Assembly: GCF_023897065.1 (NCBI RefSeq)
Contig: NZ_JAMHIV010000017.1
Location: 62,001-126,000 of the forward strand
Source: Crossiella sp. SN42
GTDB lineage: Bacteria; Actinomycetota; Actinomycetes; Mycobacteriales; Pseudonocardiaceae
Length of the DNA stretch: 64,000 nt
Direction: 5' to 3'
Shown piece after piece: positions 1 to 8,636 of this stretch. The position numbers were made by a program, and so were the translations under genes. The notes beneath the pieces are model-generated. The model was not told the DNA's origin. It saw only the letters and a list, made by a program, of their open reading frames with translations, and ran no database searches. Each line of letters opens with the position of its first letter. Within the stretch, counting starts at the first letter, position 1.

Positions 1-2544
1 TCCGCCGCGGACACCCTGGCCGAGGTGCGGGCCATCCCGGAGCTGGCCGCCGAGCTGGCCGAGCGGGAGAACACCGTCCCGGTGCTGCGGCTGCCCTGGG
101 CGGTCGGGCCCGAGCCGCTGCCGCCCGGCTTCGACACCGAGGTGCGCCTTCCTCTGCTGTCCGATGTGGACGGTCAGTCGCTGCTGGACCAGCTGGCCGG
201 ACAGGCCGAGGACCTGCTGCTCGCGCTGCCCGGGCTGAGCCGGATCGAGGTCGAGGACCAGGTCTGGACCAGGGTGGACCGCCCGGACGGCGTGGCCGAG
301 CTGAGCACGCCGACCGGACCGTCCCGCTGGGCGCTGCACCGGGAGTCCGGGCAGCTCGGCGAGGAGGTGCTGGCCGGTCTCGGGGTGGAGGCGCGGCGGC
401 GCACCGGGTGGTCGGTGTGCTGGGCGGTGCGGCTGGACGAGTCCGGCACGCCCTGCCCCGCCGGCTCCGACGTGCTCTACGCGCCCACGCCCACCGACGA
501 GCGACTTTCCTTACCCGCCAGGCTGTTCGCCGGGCTGCCGATCGAACCCTCCCGCCGTCGGCTGGCGCCGAGCCCGGCCGCGGACGCGGTGCTGCGCGCC
601 GCCGCCGACTGCTACCCGCAGCTGCTGCTGGCGCTGCCCCCGGCCAGCCGGACCGCGCTGGTGCCGCTGCCGGAGTTCCCGCTCTCCGAGGTCGACGAGA
701 AGCTGCGCGAGCTGGTGCTCACCGCGCTGACCAACGCCGAATGGCTGGTCGCCGCGGACAAGGCGGTGCTCTCCCCGCGCCAGGCCTGCCTGCTGGACGT
801 GGCCGCGCCGGAGCTGGTCGAGCTGCTCGGGCCGTCCCTGGGTGGGCTGTTGCCCGCCGAGCTGGCCGGGGCCGAGCACCTGCGCGCGCTGCAAGCCGTT
901 GGCGTGCGCCGGATCCGGCTGCCCGAGGTGGTCGCCACCGTGGCGGGCGTGGACCGCGCGCCGGAGTGGTGGCACCGGCTCTACACCGCGCTGGCCCCGG
1001 TGGCCGAGGTCGACTCCACCGCCCGCGAGGAGCTGGGCGCGCTGCCGGTGCCGCTGGTCGACGGACGCACCGTCACCGGCCCGCGCGGGGTGCTGCTGCC
1101 CGAGGTGGCCGACGACATCCTCACCGCTATGTCCACTGTGGACATCGGCCTGCGGGTGGTGCACCCCGCGGCCAAGCACCGGCTGCTGGAACGCCTCGGC
1201 GCCAAGTCCGTCGGCGCGGCCGAGCTGCTGGAGGAGCTGCGGCCCGCGGTGGAGCGCAGCGTGGAGGACCTGGAAGCCGGGCTGGACACCGCCGCGCTCA
1301 CCGACGTGGTGCTGCGCTTGGTCGAGCTGGCCGGACTGCGCAGGGGCGAGGCCCCGTGGCTGGCCGCGCTGGCCCTGCCGGACGAGCACGGCGACCCGCG
1401 CCGGGCCGATGAGCTGCTGCTGCCGACCTCGCCGCTGCGCGAGGTGCTGGCGCAGGACAGCCCGCTCGGCGTGCTCGCCGCCGACGTGGCCGAGCGCTGG
1501 GCGCCCGGCCTGCTCACCGCGATCGGCGTGCTGGACTCCTTCCCGATCATCGTGGACGAGTCGCCGACCGGCCCCGACCACGACCTGCCGGACGAGCAGG
1601 AGTGGTGGGACGAGGTGGCCGCCGCGCACCCGGCAGGCGAAGGCCCCCGGCAGATCGTCGCGGTCGGCGACCTGGACCTGGTCGCGGCGGAGGCCTGGCC
1701 GGTCGCGCTGCGCCTGATCGCGGCGGATCCCCTTGCCTGGCAGGCACTTCGGCTGCGGGACGGGCACACCGCCTGGTGGCTGTCCCGGTTCGCGCTGATC
1801 GGCGGCCGCCCGCCAAGGGACTGGCGCCGGGCCGACGTGGACGAGCTCAACGGCCTGTACGAGGTCGTCCCGGCCGAGGGACTCAGCGATGAGCTCCTCG
1901 CCCTGCTCGGTGTCCGCGACTCGGTCGAAGTGTCCGATGTGGACGATGCCATCGACGTGCTGGCCCGCCTCGCCGATCCGGACCGGCTGGTGCGCGAGGG
2001 CGTGGTGCTGCGCGCGCACGAGGCGCTCGCGGACGCGGTGAGCGAGGGCAGGGTGGACCCGGCCGAGGTGGAACCGCCAGCCGCGGTCCGCTCGCTGGCC
2101 GGCACCGTGGTGGCCACCGAACGCGCGCTGGTGCTGGACGGCCCCTGGTGGCTGGCCGTGCTGGACCCGGCCGAGGTGGTCGCGGGCGGGGACGCCCCCG
2201 CACTGGCCGACCTGCTCGACCTGCCCACCTCCGACGGCGACGAGGTGGTCAGCGCGGGCCGGGTGCAGCCCTGGGCGGAGCTGGACGGCGTGGTCGAGAC
2301 CTGCGACCTGCTCGGCCTGGACTACCCCGACGGGGACCTGCACGTGCACGAAGAGCTGGTGGTGCTGGTCGACGAGACCCGGCACACCGTGCCCTGGTGG
2401 CTGGACCCCGACGGCGAACTGCACACCACCGAGGACCCCCAGGGCCTGGCCCGCGCCCTGGCCTGGACCCTGGACCGCTGGGACGACCGGCACCTGCTGG
2501 CCGCCCTGCTCGCCGACCCGACCGCGCCGACGCTGCTGCGCTGA
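1..2544 (+). CDS. Sacsin/Hsp90-like ATP-binding protein, C-terminal part (5' end outside window)
   Basis: The reading frame is open from the first base, so this is the C-terminal 847 residues of a longer protein and the GTG at 25 is not its start. Around residues 155-190 there is a segment like VLYAPTPTDERLSLPARL followed by PIEPSRRRLAPSP. This is characteristic of the roughly 900-1000-residue actinobacterial proteins annotated as molecular chaperone Hsp90 or sacsin N-terminal ATP-binding-like proteins. The GHKL ATPase domain of that family would lie upstream, outside the window. The rest is a leucine/alanine-rich helical body with no signal peptide or membrane segment. Its cellular role is unknown. 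Recognition rests on remembered family sequence, so the family call is moderately secure and the function is not. Confidence 0.7.
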   Translation, partial: SAADTLAEVRAIPELAAELAERENTVPVLRLPWAVGPEPLPPGFDTEVRLPLLSDVDGQSLLDQLAGQAEDLLLALPGLSRIEVEDQVWTRVDRPDGVAELSTPTGPSRWALHRESGQLGEEVLAGLGVEARRRTGWSVCWAVRLDESGTPCPAGSDVLYAPTPTDERLSLPARLFAGLPIEPSRRRLAPSPAADAVLRAAADCYPQLLLALPPASRTALVPLPEFPLSEVDEKLRELVLTALTNAEWLVAADKAVLSPRQACLLDVAAPELVELLGPSLGGLLPAELAGAEHLRALQAVGVRRIRLPEVVATVAGVDRAPEWWHRLYTALAPVAEVDSTAREELGALPVPLVDGRTVTGPRGVLLPEVADDILTAMSTVDIGLRVVHPAAKHRLLERLGAKSVGAAELLEELRPAVERSVEDLEAGLDTAALTDVVLRLVELAGLRRGEAPWLAALALPDEHGDPRRADELLLPTSPLREVLAQDSPLGVLAADVAERWAPGLLTAIGVLDSFPIIVDESPTGPDHDLPDEQEWWDEVAAAHPAGEGPRQIVAVGDLDLVAAEAWPVALRLIAADPLAWQALRLRDGHTAWWLSRFALIGGRPPRDWRRADVDELNGLYEVVPAEGLSDELLALLGVRDSVEVSDVDDAIDVLARLADPDRLVREGVVLRAHEALADAVSEGRVDPAEVEPPAAVRSLAGTVVATERALVLDGPWWLAVLDPAEVVAGGDAPALADLLDLPTSDGDEVVSAGRVQPWAELDGVVETCDLLGLDYPDGDLHVHEELVVLVDETRHTVPWWLDPDGELHTTEDPQGLARALAWTLDRWDDRHLLAALLADPTAPTLLR
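1131..1143. repeat. Dispersed 13-bp palindrome, copy 1 (GTCCACTGTGGAC)
   Basis: Exact copy inside the sacsin-like gene, read as Ser-Thr-Val-Asp. Confidence 0.85.
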
Positions 2545-2723
2545 GCGGGCGTACTCCTGACCTGTCCCCCATTCGGTGTCCGCATTTCCGGTGATGCGAC
2601 GGCCGGTGGGGTGGAACAGGCCCCGAACGGGCTCTGCCATCCGGACGATCGCGCTACGGTCGGCAGGGAGCGTTCGCGCACCACAGCCTGGGGGAGGCGT
2701 TGTGTTGATGCGAAGGGGGAGCG

Positions 2724-3023
2724 TTGAGGGGGAAGATCGCGGTCACCGCGGATCAGCTCAGGCAGGTGGGCAGGGGCCTGGTCGCCACCGCTGACCAAGC
2801 GCAGCGGGACATCCGTGCCAACAGCGGCGCGCAGGACGGCGACGCGGCGGCGAACACCTCGTTCGCGCTGGCCCAGGCGCTGTCGCAGTGCGAGGACACC
2901 TGGTCGCAGGCCCTGATCGCGGTGGCGACCAAGCTGGCGGTAGCCGGTGACAACCTGGAACTGACCGCAGGCGCCTACACCCACGCCGAGGACACCGCAC
3001 GGTCCGGGCTGGCGCCGCGATGA
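2724..3023 (+). CDS. EspC/WXG100-like type VII secretion substrate
   Basis: A 99-residue helical protein without a signal peptide. It begins RGKIAVTADQLRQVGRGL and carries a second-half pattern of W, Leu-rich helix, then Gly-Asp-Asn-Leu, Ala, Tyr and Glu-Asp (around residues 55-92). This fits the small actinobacterial type VII secretion target family related to EspC, whose members form helical hairpins and export themselves or partners through ESX systems. The TTG start at 2724 is chosen because a purine-rich AAGGGGGAG lies directly upstream and no ATG or GTG is in frame. The stop overlaps the next start (ATGA at 3020), so the two genes are translationally coupled. There is no classical WXG tripeptide. 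No ESX core gene is in the window. Confidence 0.65.
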   Translation: MRGKIAVTADQLRQVGRGLVATADQAQRDIRANSGAQDGDAAANTSFALAQALSQCEDTWSQALIAVATKLAVAGDNLELTAGAYTHAEDTARSGLAPR

Positions 3024-4636
3024 CCACGGTGGAGGAACTGCGCGAGGCCGAGCCAGGAGTGTTCACCCGCGCCGCGCAGCGCTGGCAGGAGCTGGCCAAG
3101 TCGATGACCAGCCGGGCAGGCGAAGCCACCCGGGGACTGGCTGGGCTGGGGGAGTGGCGCGGGGCGGCGGCGGAGGTCGCCAAGCAGCAGATCGGCGACC
3201 AGCGCGGTCGCCTGGACGACCTCGCCAAGGGGCTTTCCGGTATCCCGCCGGTGCTGCGGGAGGCGGGCGAGCGCCTGACCCGGCTACAAGCAGCGCTGCG
3301 TGACGAGCTGGCCACCGCGCGCGCGAACCACCTGCGGGTGGCCAGCGACGGCCTGGTGGTCGACGGCGCCGTGGTGGTGGCCACGCCGATGCCGCAGGGC
3401 GCGCCGAACCGGGCCCAGCTGTGCGCGGATCTGACCACCAGCGTGCGCGACATCCTCCGCCAGGCCGCGACCGTGGACGCCGATGCCGCGGCCGCACTGC
3501 GCCGCATCACCCAGGAGGTCACCGGCATGGCGCCCGGCGGCATCCAGGTGTGCACTCCCGCCAGTGCCACCATCCCGGCGGCGGGAACCTCGCCGGCGGA
3601 GGTGAAGCGGTGGTGGGACGGGTTGAGCATCGCCGACCGGGAGTCGTTGCTGGCCACCGACGGCGCCCGGATCGGAGCGCTGGACGGGGTGCCGGCCGTG
3701 GTGCGGGATCGAGCCAACCGGGTGGTGCTGGCCGGGTTGCAGGCAAGCTTGTCCGAGGAGAAGACCCGGCTGGCGGCCAAGCCGCACCTCACCCATGACG
3801 ACCAGCAGCGCTTGGTGGAGCTGACGGACAAGCTCAAGGGCCTGGACGCGATCACCCAACGTCTGCGGGCGACCCCGGATGCCGGCAAGCAACCGGCTTT
3901 CCTGCTGGGGGTCAACGCAGACGGCAACGGGCGGGCGATCGTGGCGATGGGCAACCCGGACACCGCGAAGAACGTGGCCACGCTGGTGCCGGGCACCGGC
4001 TCGAACCTGGCCGACGGTGGCGACTACCTGCAGCGGGCCGACCGCATGGTGACCGCCGCGCGGCAGGCGGGGTCGGAGTCCACGTCGGTGATCAGCTGGG
4101 TCGGCTACGACGCTCCGCAGTCGCCGCTGCCGGACGCGGCTGGTGAGAGCTACGCCCAGAACGCCAGGGAGGGTTTGGCGCGCTTCCAGGAGGGACTGCG
4201 CGCCACGCACGAGGGACAGCCTTCGCACAACACGGTGGTGGGGCACAGCTACGGTTCGACCGTGGTCGGGCACACCGCGCGGGACCTGGGGCTCAAGGCC
4301 GACGACCTGGTCTTCATCGGTAGCCCCGGGGTCGGCGTCGAGCGGGCCGACCAGCTCAACATCCCGCCGGAGCGAGTGCACGCGAGCGTGGCCGAACACG
4401 ACGTCATCAACGCGACCAACGTCCCGATCGGGCTGGACCGGGACAACGTGCCGATCTTCGACCCGCTCGGGCCGGATCCCGCTGATCAGCGTTTCGGTGG
4501 CAAGGTCTTCACCTCCGACCCGGGCACGTCCAACCTGGGGTTGCCGAGCATCGCGGCGCACATGGAGTACTGGGACATCACGAACAAGTCGCTGCGGAAC
4601 ATGGGAAAGATCATTGCCGGTGAGCCGACGGACTAG
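3020..4636 (+). CDS. WXG-type N-terminal helical domain fused to alpha/beta hydrolase (DUF1023 type)
   Basis: A 538-residue protein. Residues 1-100 are helical with GEWRGAAAEVAKQQ, a W-x-G-like turn typical of LXG/WXG secreted proteins. The C-terminal half has the DUF1023 alpha/beta-hydrolase signature GHSYGSTVVG (nucleophile Ser410), followed by VFIGSPGVG. There is no signal peptide, which fits export with the preceding EspC-like protein through a type VII system. Members of this architecture are presumed esterases or lipases acting outside the cell; the substrate is unknown. The gene is coupled to its upstream neighbour by an ATGA overlap, and the downstream GTG start overlaps its 3' end. 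The hydrolase call is secure and the secretion route is inferred from domain and context. Confidence 0.8.
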   Translation: MTTVEELREAEPGVFTRAAQRWQELAKSMTSRAGEATRGLAGLGEWRGAAAEVAKQQIGDQRGRLDDLAKGLSGIPPVLREAGERLTRLQAALRDELATARANHLRVASDGLVVDGAVVVATPMPQGAPNRAQLCADLTTSVRDILRQAATVDADAAAALRRITQEVTGMAPGGIQVCTPASATIPAAGTSPAEVKRWWDGLSIADRESLLATDGARIGALDGVPAVVRDRANRVVLAGLQASLSEEKTRLAAKPHLTHDDQQRLVELTDKLKGLDAITQRLRATPDAGKQPAFLLGVNADGNGRAIVAMGNPDTAKNVATLVPGTGSNLADGGDYLQRADRMVTAARQAGSESTSVISWVGYDAPQSPLPDAAGESYAQNAREGLARFQEGLRATHEGQPSHNTVVGHSYGSTVVGHTARDLGLKADDLVFIGSPGVGVERADQLNIPPERVHASVAEHDVINATNVPIGLDRDNVPIFDPLGPDPADQRFGGKVFTSDPGTSNLGLPSIAAHMEYWDITNKSLRNMGKIIAGEPTD

Positions 4637-5126
4637 AGGACTGCTCGTGCTGGGTGCCGTGGTGGTGCTCGGCGTGGCCGCGCTGGTTGTCTACACGTGG
4701 ACGGGGAGAGTTGTGCAGCCGACCATCACTCAGCAGGAAGCCACCGAGCGGGTGGATGGCTACATCCGCGCGGCCATCGCGCAACTTCCGGCCGATGCCG
4801 GTTTTACCCAGGTGGTGGCCGATGTCATGTCCTGCGAGCCGTCCTCGGACAACGGTCCCCGGGGCCGGAAGGTGGTCTCCAGAGCGTTCGAGACCACGGC
4901 GGTGCCGGTCGCGGAGTTCAACCGGGTGTTCGACACCCTCAAGAGCTACTGGGTGGGCAACGGTTACGTGGTGCTGGAGGACTCGCGGCCGAAGGACTGG
5001 TACCTGTGGGTGCAGCACCAGCCGGATGAGTTCCGGCTCAGCGTGCAGGGCAACGCCCGCGGGCTGCTGGCCATCAACGCGAGTTCGCCGTGCGTGTGGC
5101 CGAACGGGACGCCCGACCCCCAGTAG
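4620..5126 (+). CDS. Membrane-anchored hypothetical protein, third gene of the type VII trio
   Basis: The GTG at 4620 lies inside the end of the hydrolase gene and follows GGGAAAG by about ten bases. The product of 168 residues starts SRRTRGLLVLGAVVVLGVAA, an N-terminal membrane anchor (about residues 5-25). A soluble extracytoplasmic domain follows, with two cysteines (one near the middle, SCEPSSD, and one in SSPCVWPN near the end). No lipobox is seen. I do not recognise the family. Its position after a secreted hydrolase suggests an accessory, chaperone or self-protection role, but this is guilt by association only. Confidence 0.6.
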   Translation: MSRRTRGLLVLGAVVVLGVAALVVYTWTGRVVQPTITQQEATERVDGYIRAAIAQLPADAGFTQVVADVMSCEPSSDNGPRGRKVVSRAFETTAVPVAEFNRVFDTLKSYWVGNGYVVLEDSRPKDWYLWVQHQPDEFRLSVQGNARGLLAINASSPCVWPNGTPDPQ

Positions 5127-5141
5127 ACCGATCCCCGTCGC

Positions 5142-5423
5142 CTAGACCCCGGTCTGCGCCGAGCGGGACCCGCGCCTGGCGGCCGCGCGCTGCCAGGCGA
5201 TCACGGCCAGCCCGACGAAGCCGAGCAGTCCGCCGACCAGGCAGGTCCAGGTCCACACCGACTCGGTGCCGCGCAGCGTGAGCAGCACCACGAACGCGAC
5301 GAAGAACACCCCGGTGCCGACCGACACCGCGGGCACCGCGTCCACCAGGCCGCGGGGCAGGGCGGGCGGGGGCGGGGGTGTTTGCCTGTTCGTAACCGGG
5401 CTGGGTTCGCTTCTCTCGGCCAC
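5142..5423 (-). CDS. DUF2530 small membrane protein
   Basis: A 93-residue protein with a proline-rich cytoplasmic start and two membrane helices (about residues 31-50 and 56-78), ending RAAARRGSRSAQTGV. The pattern VWTWTCLVGGLLGFVG is typical of the actinobacterial DUF2530 family, often found beside a purine/xanthine permease as here. Function is unknown. It is divergent from the permease gene, with about 55 bp between starts. The two may share a regulatory region. Confidence 0.75.
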   Translation of the reverse strand: MAERSEPSPVTNRQTPPPPPALPRGLVDAVPAVSVGTGVFFVAFVVLLTLRGTESVWTWTCLVGGLLGFVGLAVIAWQRAAARRGSRSAQTGV

Positions 5424-5477
5424 GTCAGGCAGGCTACCTGCCGAAACGACGGCCAGTGGCAGCAGGGAGGAACCGCG

Positions 5478-6935
5478 GTGGCCAAGACAGGGGTCCCGTC
5501 CGGTCTCGACCGGTTCTTCAAGATCTCCGAGCGGGGTTCTTCGGTCAGCAGGGAGGTCCGCGGCGGGCTGGTCACCTTCGTGACCATGGCCTACATCGTG
5601 GTGCTCAACCCGCTGATCCTGGGCAGCTTCTCCGCGGCGGACGCCGGGGCGAAGAAGGACGTGCTCGGCGCGATCCTGCCGGTGCCGCAGGTGGCCGCGG
5701 TGACCGCCCTGGTCGCCGGGGCGATGACCATCCTGTTCGGACTGATCGCGAACTACCCGTTCGCCATCGCCACCGGGCTCGGCATCAACAGCCTGGTCGC
5801 GGTCACCATCGCCCCGCAGGTCACCTGGCCGGAGGCGATGGGCCTGATCGTGGTCAACGGCCTGGTGGTGCTGTTGCTGGTGGTCACCGGGTTCCGCACC
5901 GCGGTGTTCAACTCGGTGCCCGCACCGCTGAAGGCCGCCATCGCGGTCGGCATCGGGCTGTTCATCTGCCTGATCGGCCTGGTGGACGCCGGGTTCGTGC
6001 GCCGCATCCCGGACGCCGCGGGCACCACCGTGCCGGTCAGCCTGGGCATCGGCGGCTCGATCGCCTCCTGGCCGACGCTGGTGTTCGTGGTCGGCCTGGT
6101 GGGCACCGCGATCCTGGTGGCGCGCAAGGTCCGCGGCGCGATCCTGATCGGTGTGCTGGGCAGCACCGTGCTGGCCATCGTGATCGAGGCCCTGGTCAAC
6201 GCGGGCCCGTCCAAGGGCAGCAACCCGCGCGGCTGGAACCTCGGCTACCCCGCGCTGCCGGAGAGCGTGTTCAGCCTGCCGGACCTGTCACTGGTCGGCG
6301 AGGTGTCCTTCGGCGCCTGGACCCGGCTGCCCGCGCTGGCCGCCGCGATGCTGGTGTTCACCCTGGTGCTGACCGACTTCTTCGACACCATCGGCACCAT
6401 GACCGGCCTGGGCAAGGAAGCGGGGCTGGTGGACAAGGACGGGCAGCTGCCCAACACCAGCAAGGCGCTGTTCGTCGACGGGGTGGCCGCGGTCGCCGGT
6501 GGCGTCGCCTCCAGCTCCTCCAACACCGTCTACGTCGAGTCCGCGGCCGGTATCGCCGAGGGCGCCCGCACCGGGCTGGCCAACGTGGTCACCGGCCTGC
6601 TGTTCCTGGCCGCGATGTTCTTCACCCCGCTGTACCAGGTGATCCCGGTGGAGGCGGCCGCGCCGGCGCTGGTGATCGTCGGCGCGCTGATGATGACCCA
6701 GATCGTGGACATCGACTTCACCGACTTCACCGTGGCCCTGCCCGCCTTCCTGACCATCGTGGTGATGCCGTTCACCTACTCCATCGCCAACGGCATCGGC
6801 GCGGGCTTCGTCAGCTACGTGGCGCTGAAGGCGGCCACCGGCAAGGCCCGCGAGATCCACCCGCTGATGTGGGTGGTCGCGGTGGCCTTCCTGCTCTACT
6901 TCGGCATCGGGCCGCTGCGCGCGCTTTTCCTCTAG
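5478..6935 (+). CDS. NCS2 family purine permease (AzgA-like)
   Basis: A 485-residue protein with about 12 membrane segments. It opens GLDRFFKISERGSSVSREVR and then FVTMAYIVVLNPLIL, the hallmark of the AzgA branch of nucleobase:cation symporter-2 proteins, which import adenine, guanine or hypoxanthine with protons. The helix carrying TDFFDTIGTMTGLG and the later VASSSSNTVYVESAAG are the substrate-site signatures of the family. The GTG at 5478 is chosen over upstream in-frame codons because GGAGG lies seven bases before it. A 12-bp inverted repeat follows the stop and probably terminates the transcript. Exact substrate not determinable. Confidence 0.9.
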   Translation: MAKTGVPSGLDRFFKISERGSSVSREVRGGLVTFVTMAYIVVLNPLILGSFSAADAGAKKDVLGAILPVPQVAAVTALVAGAMTILFGLIANYPFAIATGLGINSLVAVTIAPQVTWPEAMGLIVVNGLVVLLLVVTGFRTAVFNSVPAPLKAAIAVGIGLFICLIGLVDAGFVRRIPDAAGTTVPVSLGIGGSIASWPTLVFVVGLVGTAILVARKVRGAILIGVLGSTVLAIVIEALVNAGPSKGSNPRGWNLGYPALPESVFSLPDLSLVGEVSFGAWTRLPALAAAMLVFTLVLTDFFDTIGTMTGLGKEAGLVDKDGQLPNTSKALFVDGVAAVAGGVASSSSNTVYVESAAGIAEGARTGLANVVTGLLFLAAMFFTPLYQVIPVEAAAPALVIVGALMMTQIVDIDFTDFTVALPAFLTIVVMPFTYSIANGIGAGFVSYVALKAATGKAREIHPLMWVVAVAFLLYFGIGPLRALFL

Positions 6936-6977
6936 AGGCAGGCCGCCAGAGCGGGCCACCGAACGGCGTCCCCCGTA

Positions 6978-7014
6978 CGTCCTGCTCCGGCCGCCGAACG
7001 GGCGGAGCAGGACG
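6978..7014 (+). terminator. Inverted repeat after the purine permease gene
   Basis: Perfect 12-bp arms at 6978-6989 and 7003-7014 (CGTCCTGCTCCG and its complement) with a 13-nt loop, 42 bp after the permease stop. There is no U tract, as is common for high-GC actinobacterial terminators. Confidence 0.65.
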
Positions 7015-7020
7015 ACCCGG

Positions 7021-7049
7021 TTGACACCCCCTGTGACCCGGGCCACCCT
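7021..7049 (+). promoter_or_regulatory. Promoter of the PLD-like/haem-oxygenase-fold pair
   Basis: A perfect -35 TTGACA (7021-7026) is followed after exactly 17 bp by CACCCT (7044-7049) as the -10. Transcription would then start near 7056, which rules out the in-frame TTG at 7049 as the start of the downstream gene and favours the ATG at 7082. Confidence 0.6.
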
Positions 7050-7081
7050 TGGCTGATCAATTCTGGGGTGGCAGCGACATC

Positions 7082-7900
7082 ATGGCGAGCAGACTTCGGC
7101 GCACGTTCGAGCGGACCGGCCTGTACACGGCAGCGTGCCTGTCCATCGCGGTCGCCGTGGCGGACCTGGCGGGCTGGCTGGACCTCATCGCGCCGGGCGG
7201 GACCATCCAGAAGATCACCCTGCTGGTGCTGGGTTCCATGGCCCTGGTGGTGACGCTGGAGGTCGACGGTTTCGCCAAGCTGGACGAGATCGACGCCAAG
7301 GTGGACGCGGTGCGGCGGGCCGTCGCGCAGGGCTTCGAGCAGGGGCTGGTCGCGGTGCACCCGAACCTGGCCAACGAGGACTACCTCCGCTACGTCAAGC
7401 AGGCGCGGCAGGTGACGATCCTGAACACCTGGATTCCCAACCTGCAACGGCTGAAGGAGTCGCTGGGCGACGCGCTGGACCGGCGCGCGGAGGTCCGCAT
7501 CCTGTTGCTGTACCCCAACTCGATGGTGGCCTCGCTGCGGGACGACGCGCTGCGCGCTCGCGGGAGGTCCAACCCCGAGTGGAACGTCCGGAGCGGGGTG
7601 CGGCACAACCTCGGCATCCTCAAGGAGCTGGTGACCGAGAAGCGCCGCCGGGCAGGCCACCTGAAGGTGAAGGTGTACAACTCGCTGCCCTCGGCCGCGG
7701 TGTACAAGGCGGACACGCACTACTACGTCAGTGTGTTCCTGCACGGACAGCTCGCGATCGAGTCGCCGCAGCTGGAGATCCAGGGCTCCGGCAGCCTGCT
7801 CGGGCGGCAGTTCCAGCAGGAGCTGGACACGCTGTGGGAGATCGGCGTGGAGATCGATCCGCTGGACTGGGAACGCGATCTCGAACGGAAACGACTGTGA
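7082..7900 (+). CDS. Two-TM membrane protein with PLD-like nuclease/lipase-fold domain
   Basis: A 272-residue protein. Two membrane helices (about 12-32 and 43-62) are followed by a short amphipathic helix rich in charged residues (about 66-88). A cytoplasmic alpha/beta domain follows, with VTILNTWIPN, VRILLLYPNS and VYKADTHYYVSVFLHG. These resemble strands of phospholipase-D-superfamily or DUF5919-like domains, but no HKD motif is present, so catalysis is doubtful. The ATG at 7082 is preferred over a TTG 33 bp upstream because of the promoter position. The next gene starts within or right after its stop (GTGA), so the two are coupled. Function unknown; the membrane-plus-sensor layout is suggestive of signalling or defence, without direct evidence. 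Confidence 0.55.
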   Translation: MASRLRRTFERTGLYTAACLSIAVAVADLAGWLDLIAPGGTIQKITLLVLGSMALVVTLEVDGFAKLDEIDAKVDAVRRAVAQGFEQGLVAVHPNLANEDYLRYVKQARQVTILNTWIPNLQRLKESLGDALDRRAEVRILLLYPNSMVASLRDDALRARGRSNPEWNVRSGVRHNLGILKELVTEKRRRAGHLKVKVYNSLPSAAVYKADTHYYVSVFLHGQLAIESPQLEIQGSGSLLGRQFQQELDTLWEIGVEIDPLDWERDLERKRL

Positions 7901-7911
7901 CTGGGGCGACG

Positions 7912-8619
7912 ATGGCACATGAACTGGACGAGTTCGAGGACGGCTTGATCGCGCGGTTCCGCGCGCACCCGGTGCTGGCGAACGTGGCGGGACTGCCCGA
8001 AAGCCGGTTCCACGAGGTGCTGTTGCAGCGGCGGTTCCTGTCGCTGGCCTTCACCCCCGCCTACGACCTGGCGATCGACCTGCTGACCGACGAGCGCAGC
8101 GTGCGCATCGCCAGGGTGATCCTGCGCGAGGAGTACCCGGGCGAGGACGGGCGCAGCCTGTCGCACCGGGAGGAGATGAAGGAGGACATCCTCCGGCTCG
8201 GGGTGCCGCGCGCCGACCTGGTCACCAGCAGGCCGACCCGGGCGACCCTGGCGGCGATCACCGCGACCTTCGAGCTGATCAGCGAGGCCGGCGCGCGCGA
8301 GCACTCCGACGCCGGCCTGCTGACGGTGCTGCGGTTCTGGGGCGAGGTGCTGGTCGCGGTCGAGTACGAGCAGCTGTGGCAGCGGATCGGGCCGGTGCTG
8401 GGCGAGGGGTCGACGTTCTACCTGCCGCACAAGGTGCACGACGCCAAGGTCCGCCCGCTCGCGGAGTTCTCGCCGCTGGCCTCCACCCACTCCGACCAGC
8501 TCGGCGTCCAGCTGTGGCAGGCGCTCGGCTCGGCAGCGGAACAGGCCTGCTTCAAGCGCACCGAGGAGGCCATCGTGCGGATCAAGACCGCCTTCTACGA
8601 CCAGTTCACCGCGAACTAG
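7912..8619 (+). CDS. Haem-oxygenase-fold protein, possible diiron oxidase/oxygenase
   Basis: A 235-residue all-helical protein of the TenA/PqqC/haem-oxygenase-like fold. Around residues 68-83 it has EEYPGEDGRSLSHREEM, with acidic residues and a histidine spaced as in the iron-binding helices of haem-oxygenase-like diiron proteins. Further candidate ligands are in AREHSDAG and ASTHSDQLG. A GTG at 7897 overlapping the previous stop is an alternative start; the ATG at 7912 has GGGG upstream. Proteins of this fold include oxygenases, decarboxylases and C-N lyases of specialised metabolism. The substrate cannot be guessed. Pairing with the membrane PLD-like protein is unusual. Confidence 0.65.
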   Translation: MAHELDEFEDGLIARFRAHPVLANVAGLPESRFHEVLLQRRFLSLAFTPAYDLAIDLLTDERSVRIARVILREEYPGEDGRSLSHREEMKEDILRLGVPRADLVTSRPTRATLAAITATFELISEAGAREHSDAGLLTVLRFWGEVLVAVEYEQLWQRIGPVLGEGSTFYLPHKVHDAKVRPLAEFSPLASTHSDQLGVQLWQALGSAAEQACFKRTEEAIVRIKTAFYDQFTAN

Positions 8620-8636
8620 AGGTCATGCCCTGGTGG

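Noticed and set aside
511-2640. Open frame of 709 codons antisense to the sacsin-like gene
   Set aside because: Composition typical of an antisense shadow, with no recognisable motif; the plus-strand frame has family signatures.
7049-7081. TTG at 7049 as start of the membrane PLD-like gene
   Set aside because: It lies directly next to the -10 hexamer of a TTGACA-N17-CACCCT promoter and would be upstream of the expected transcript start.
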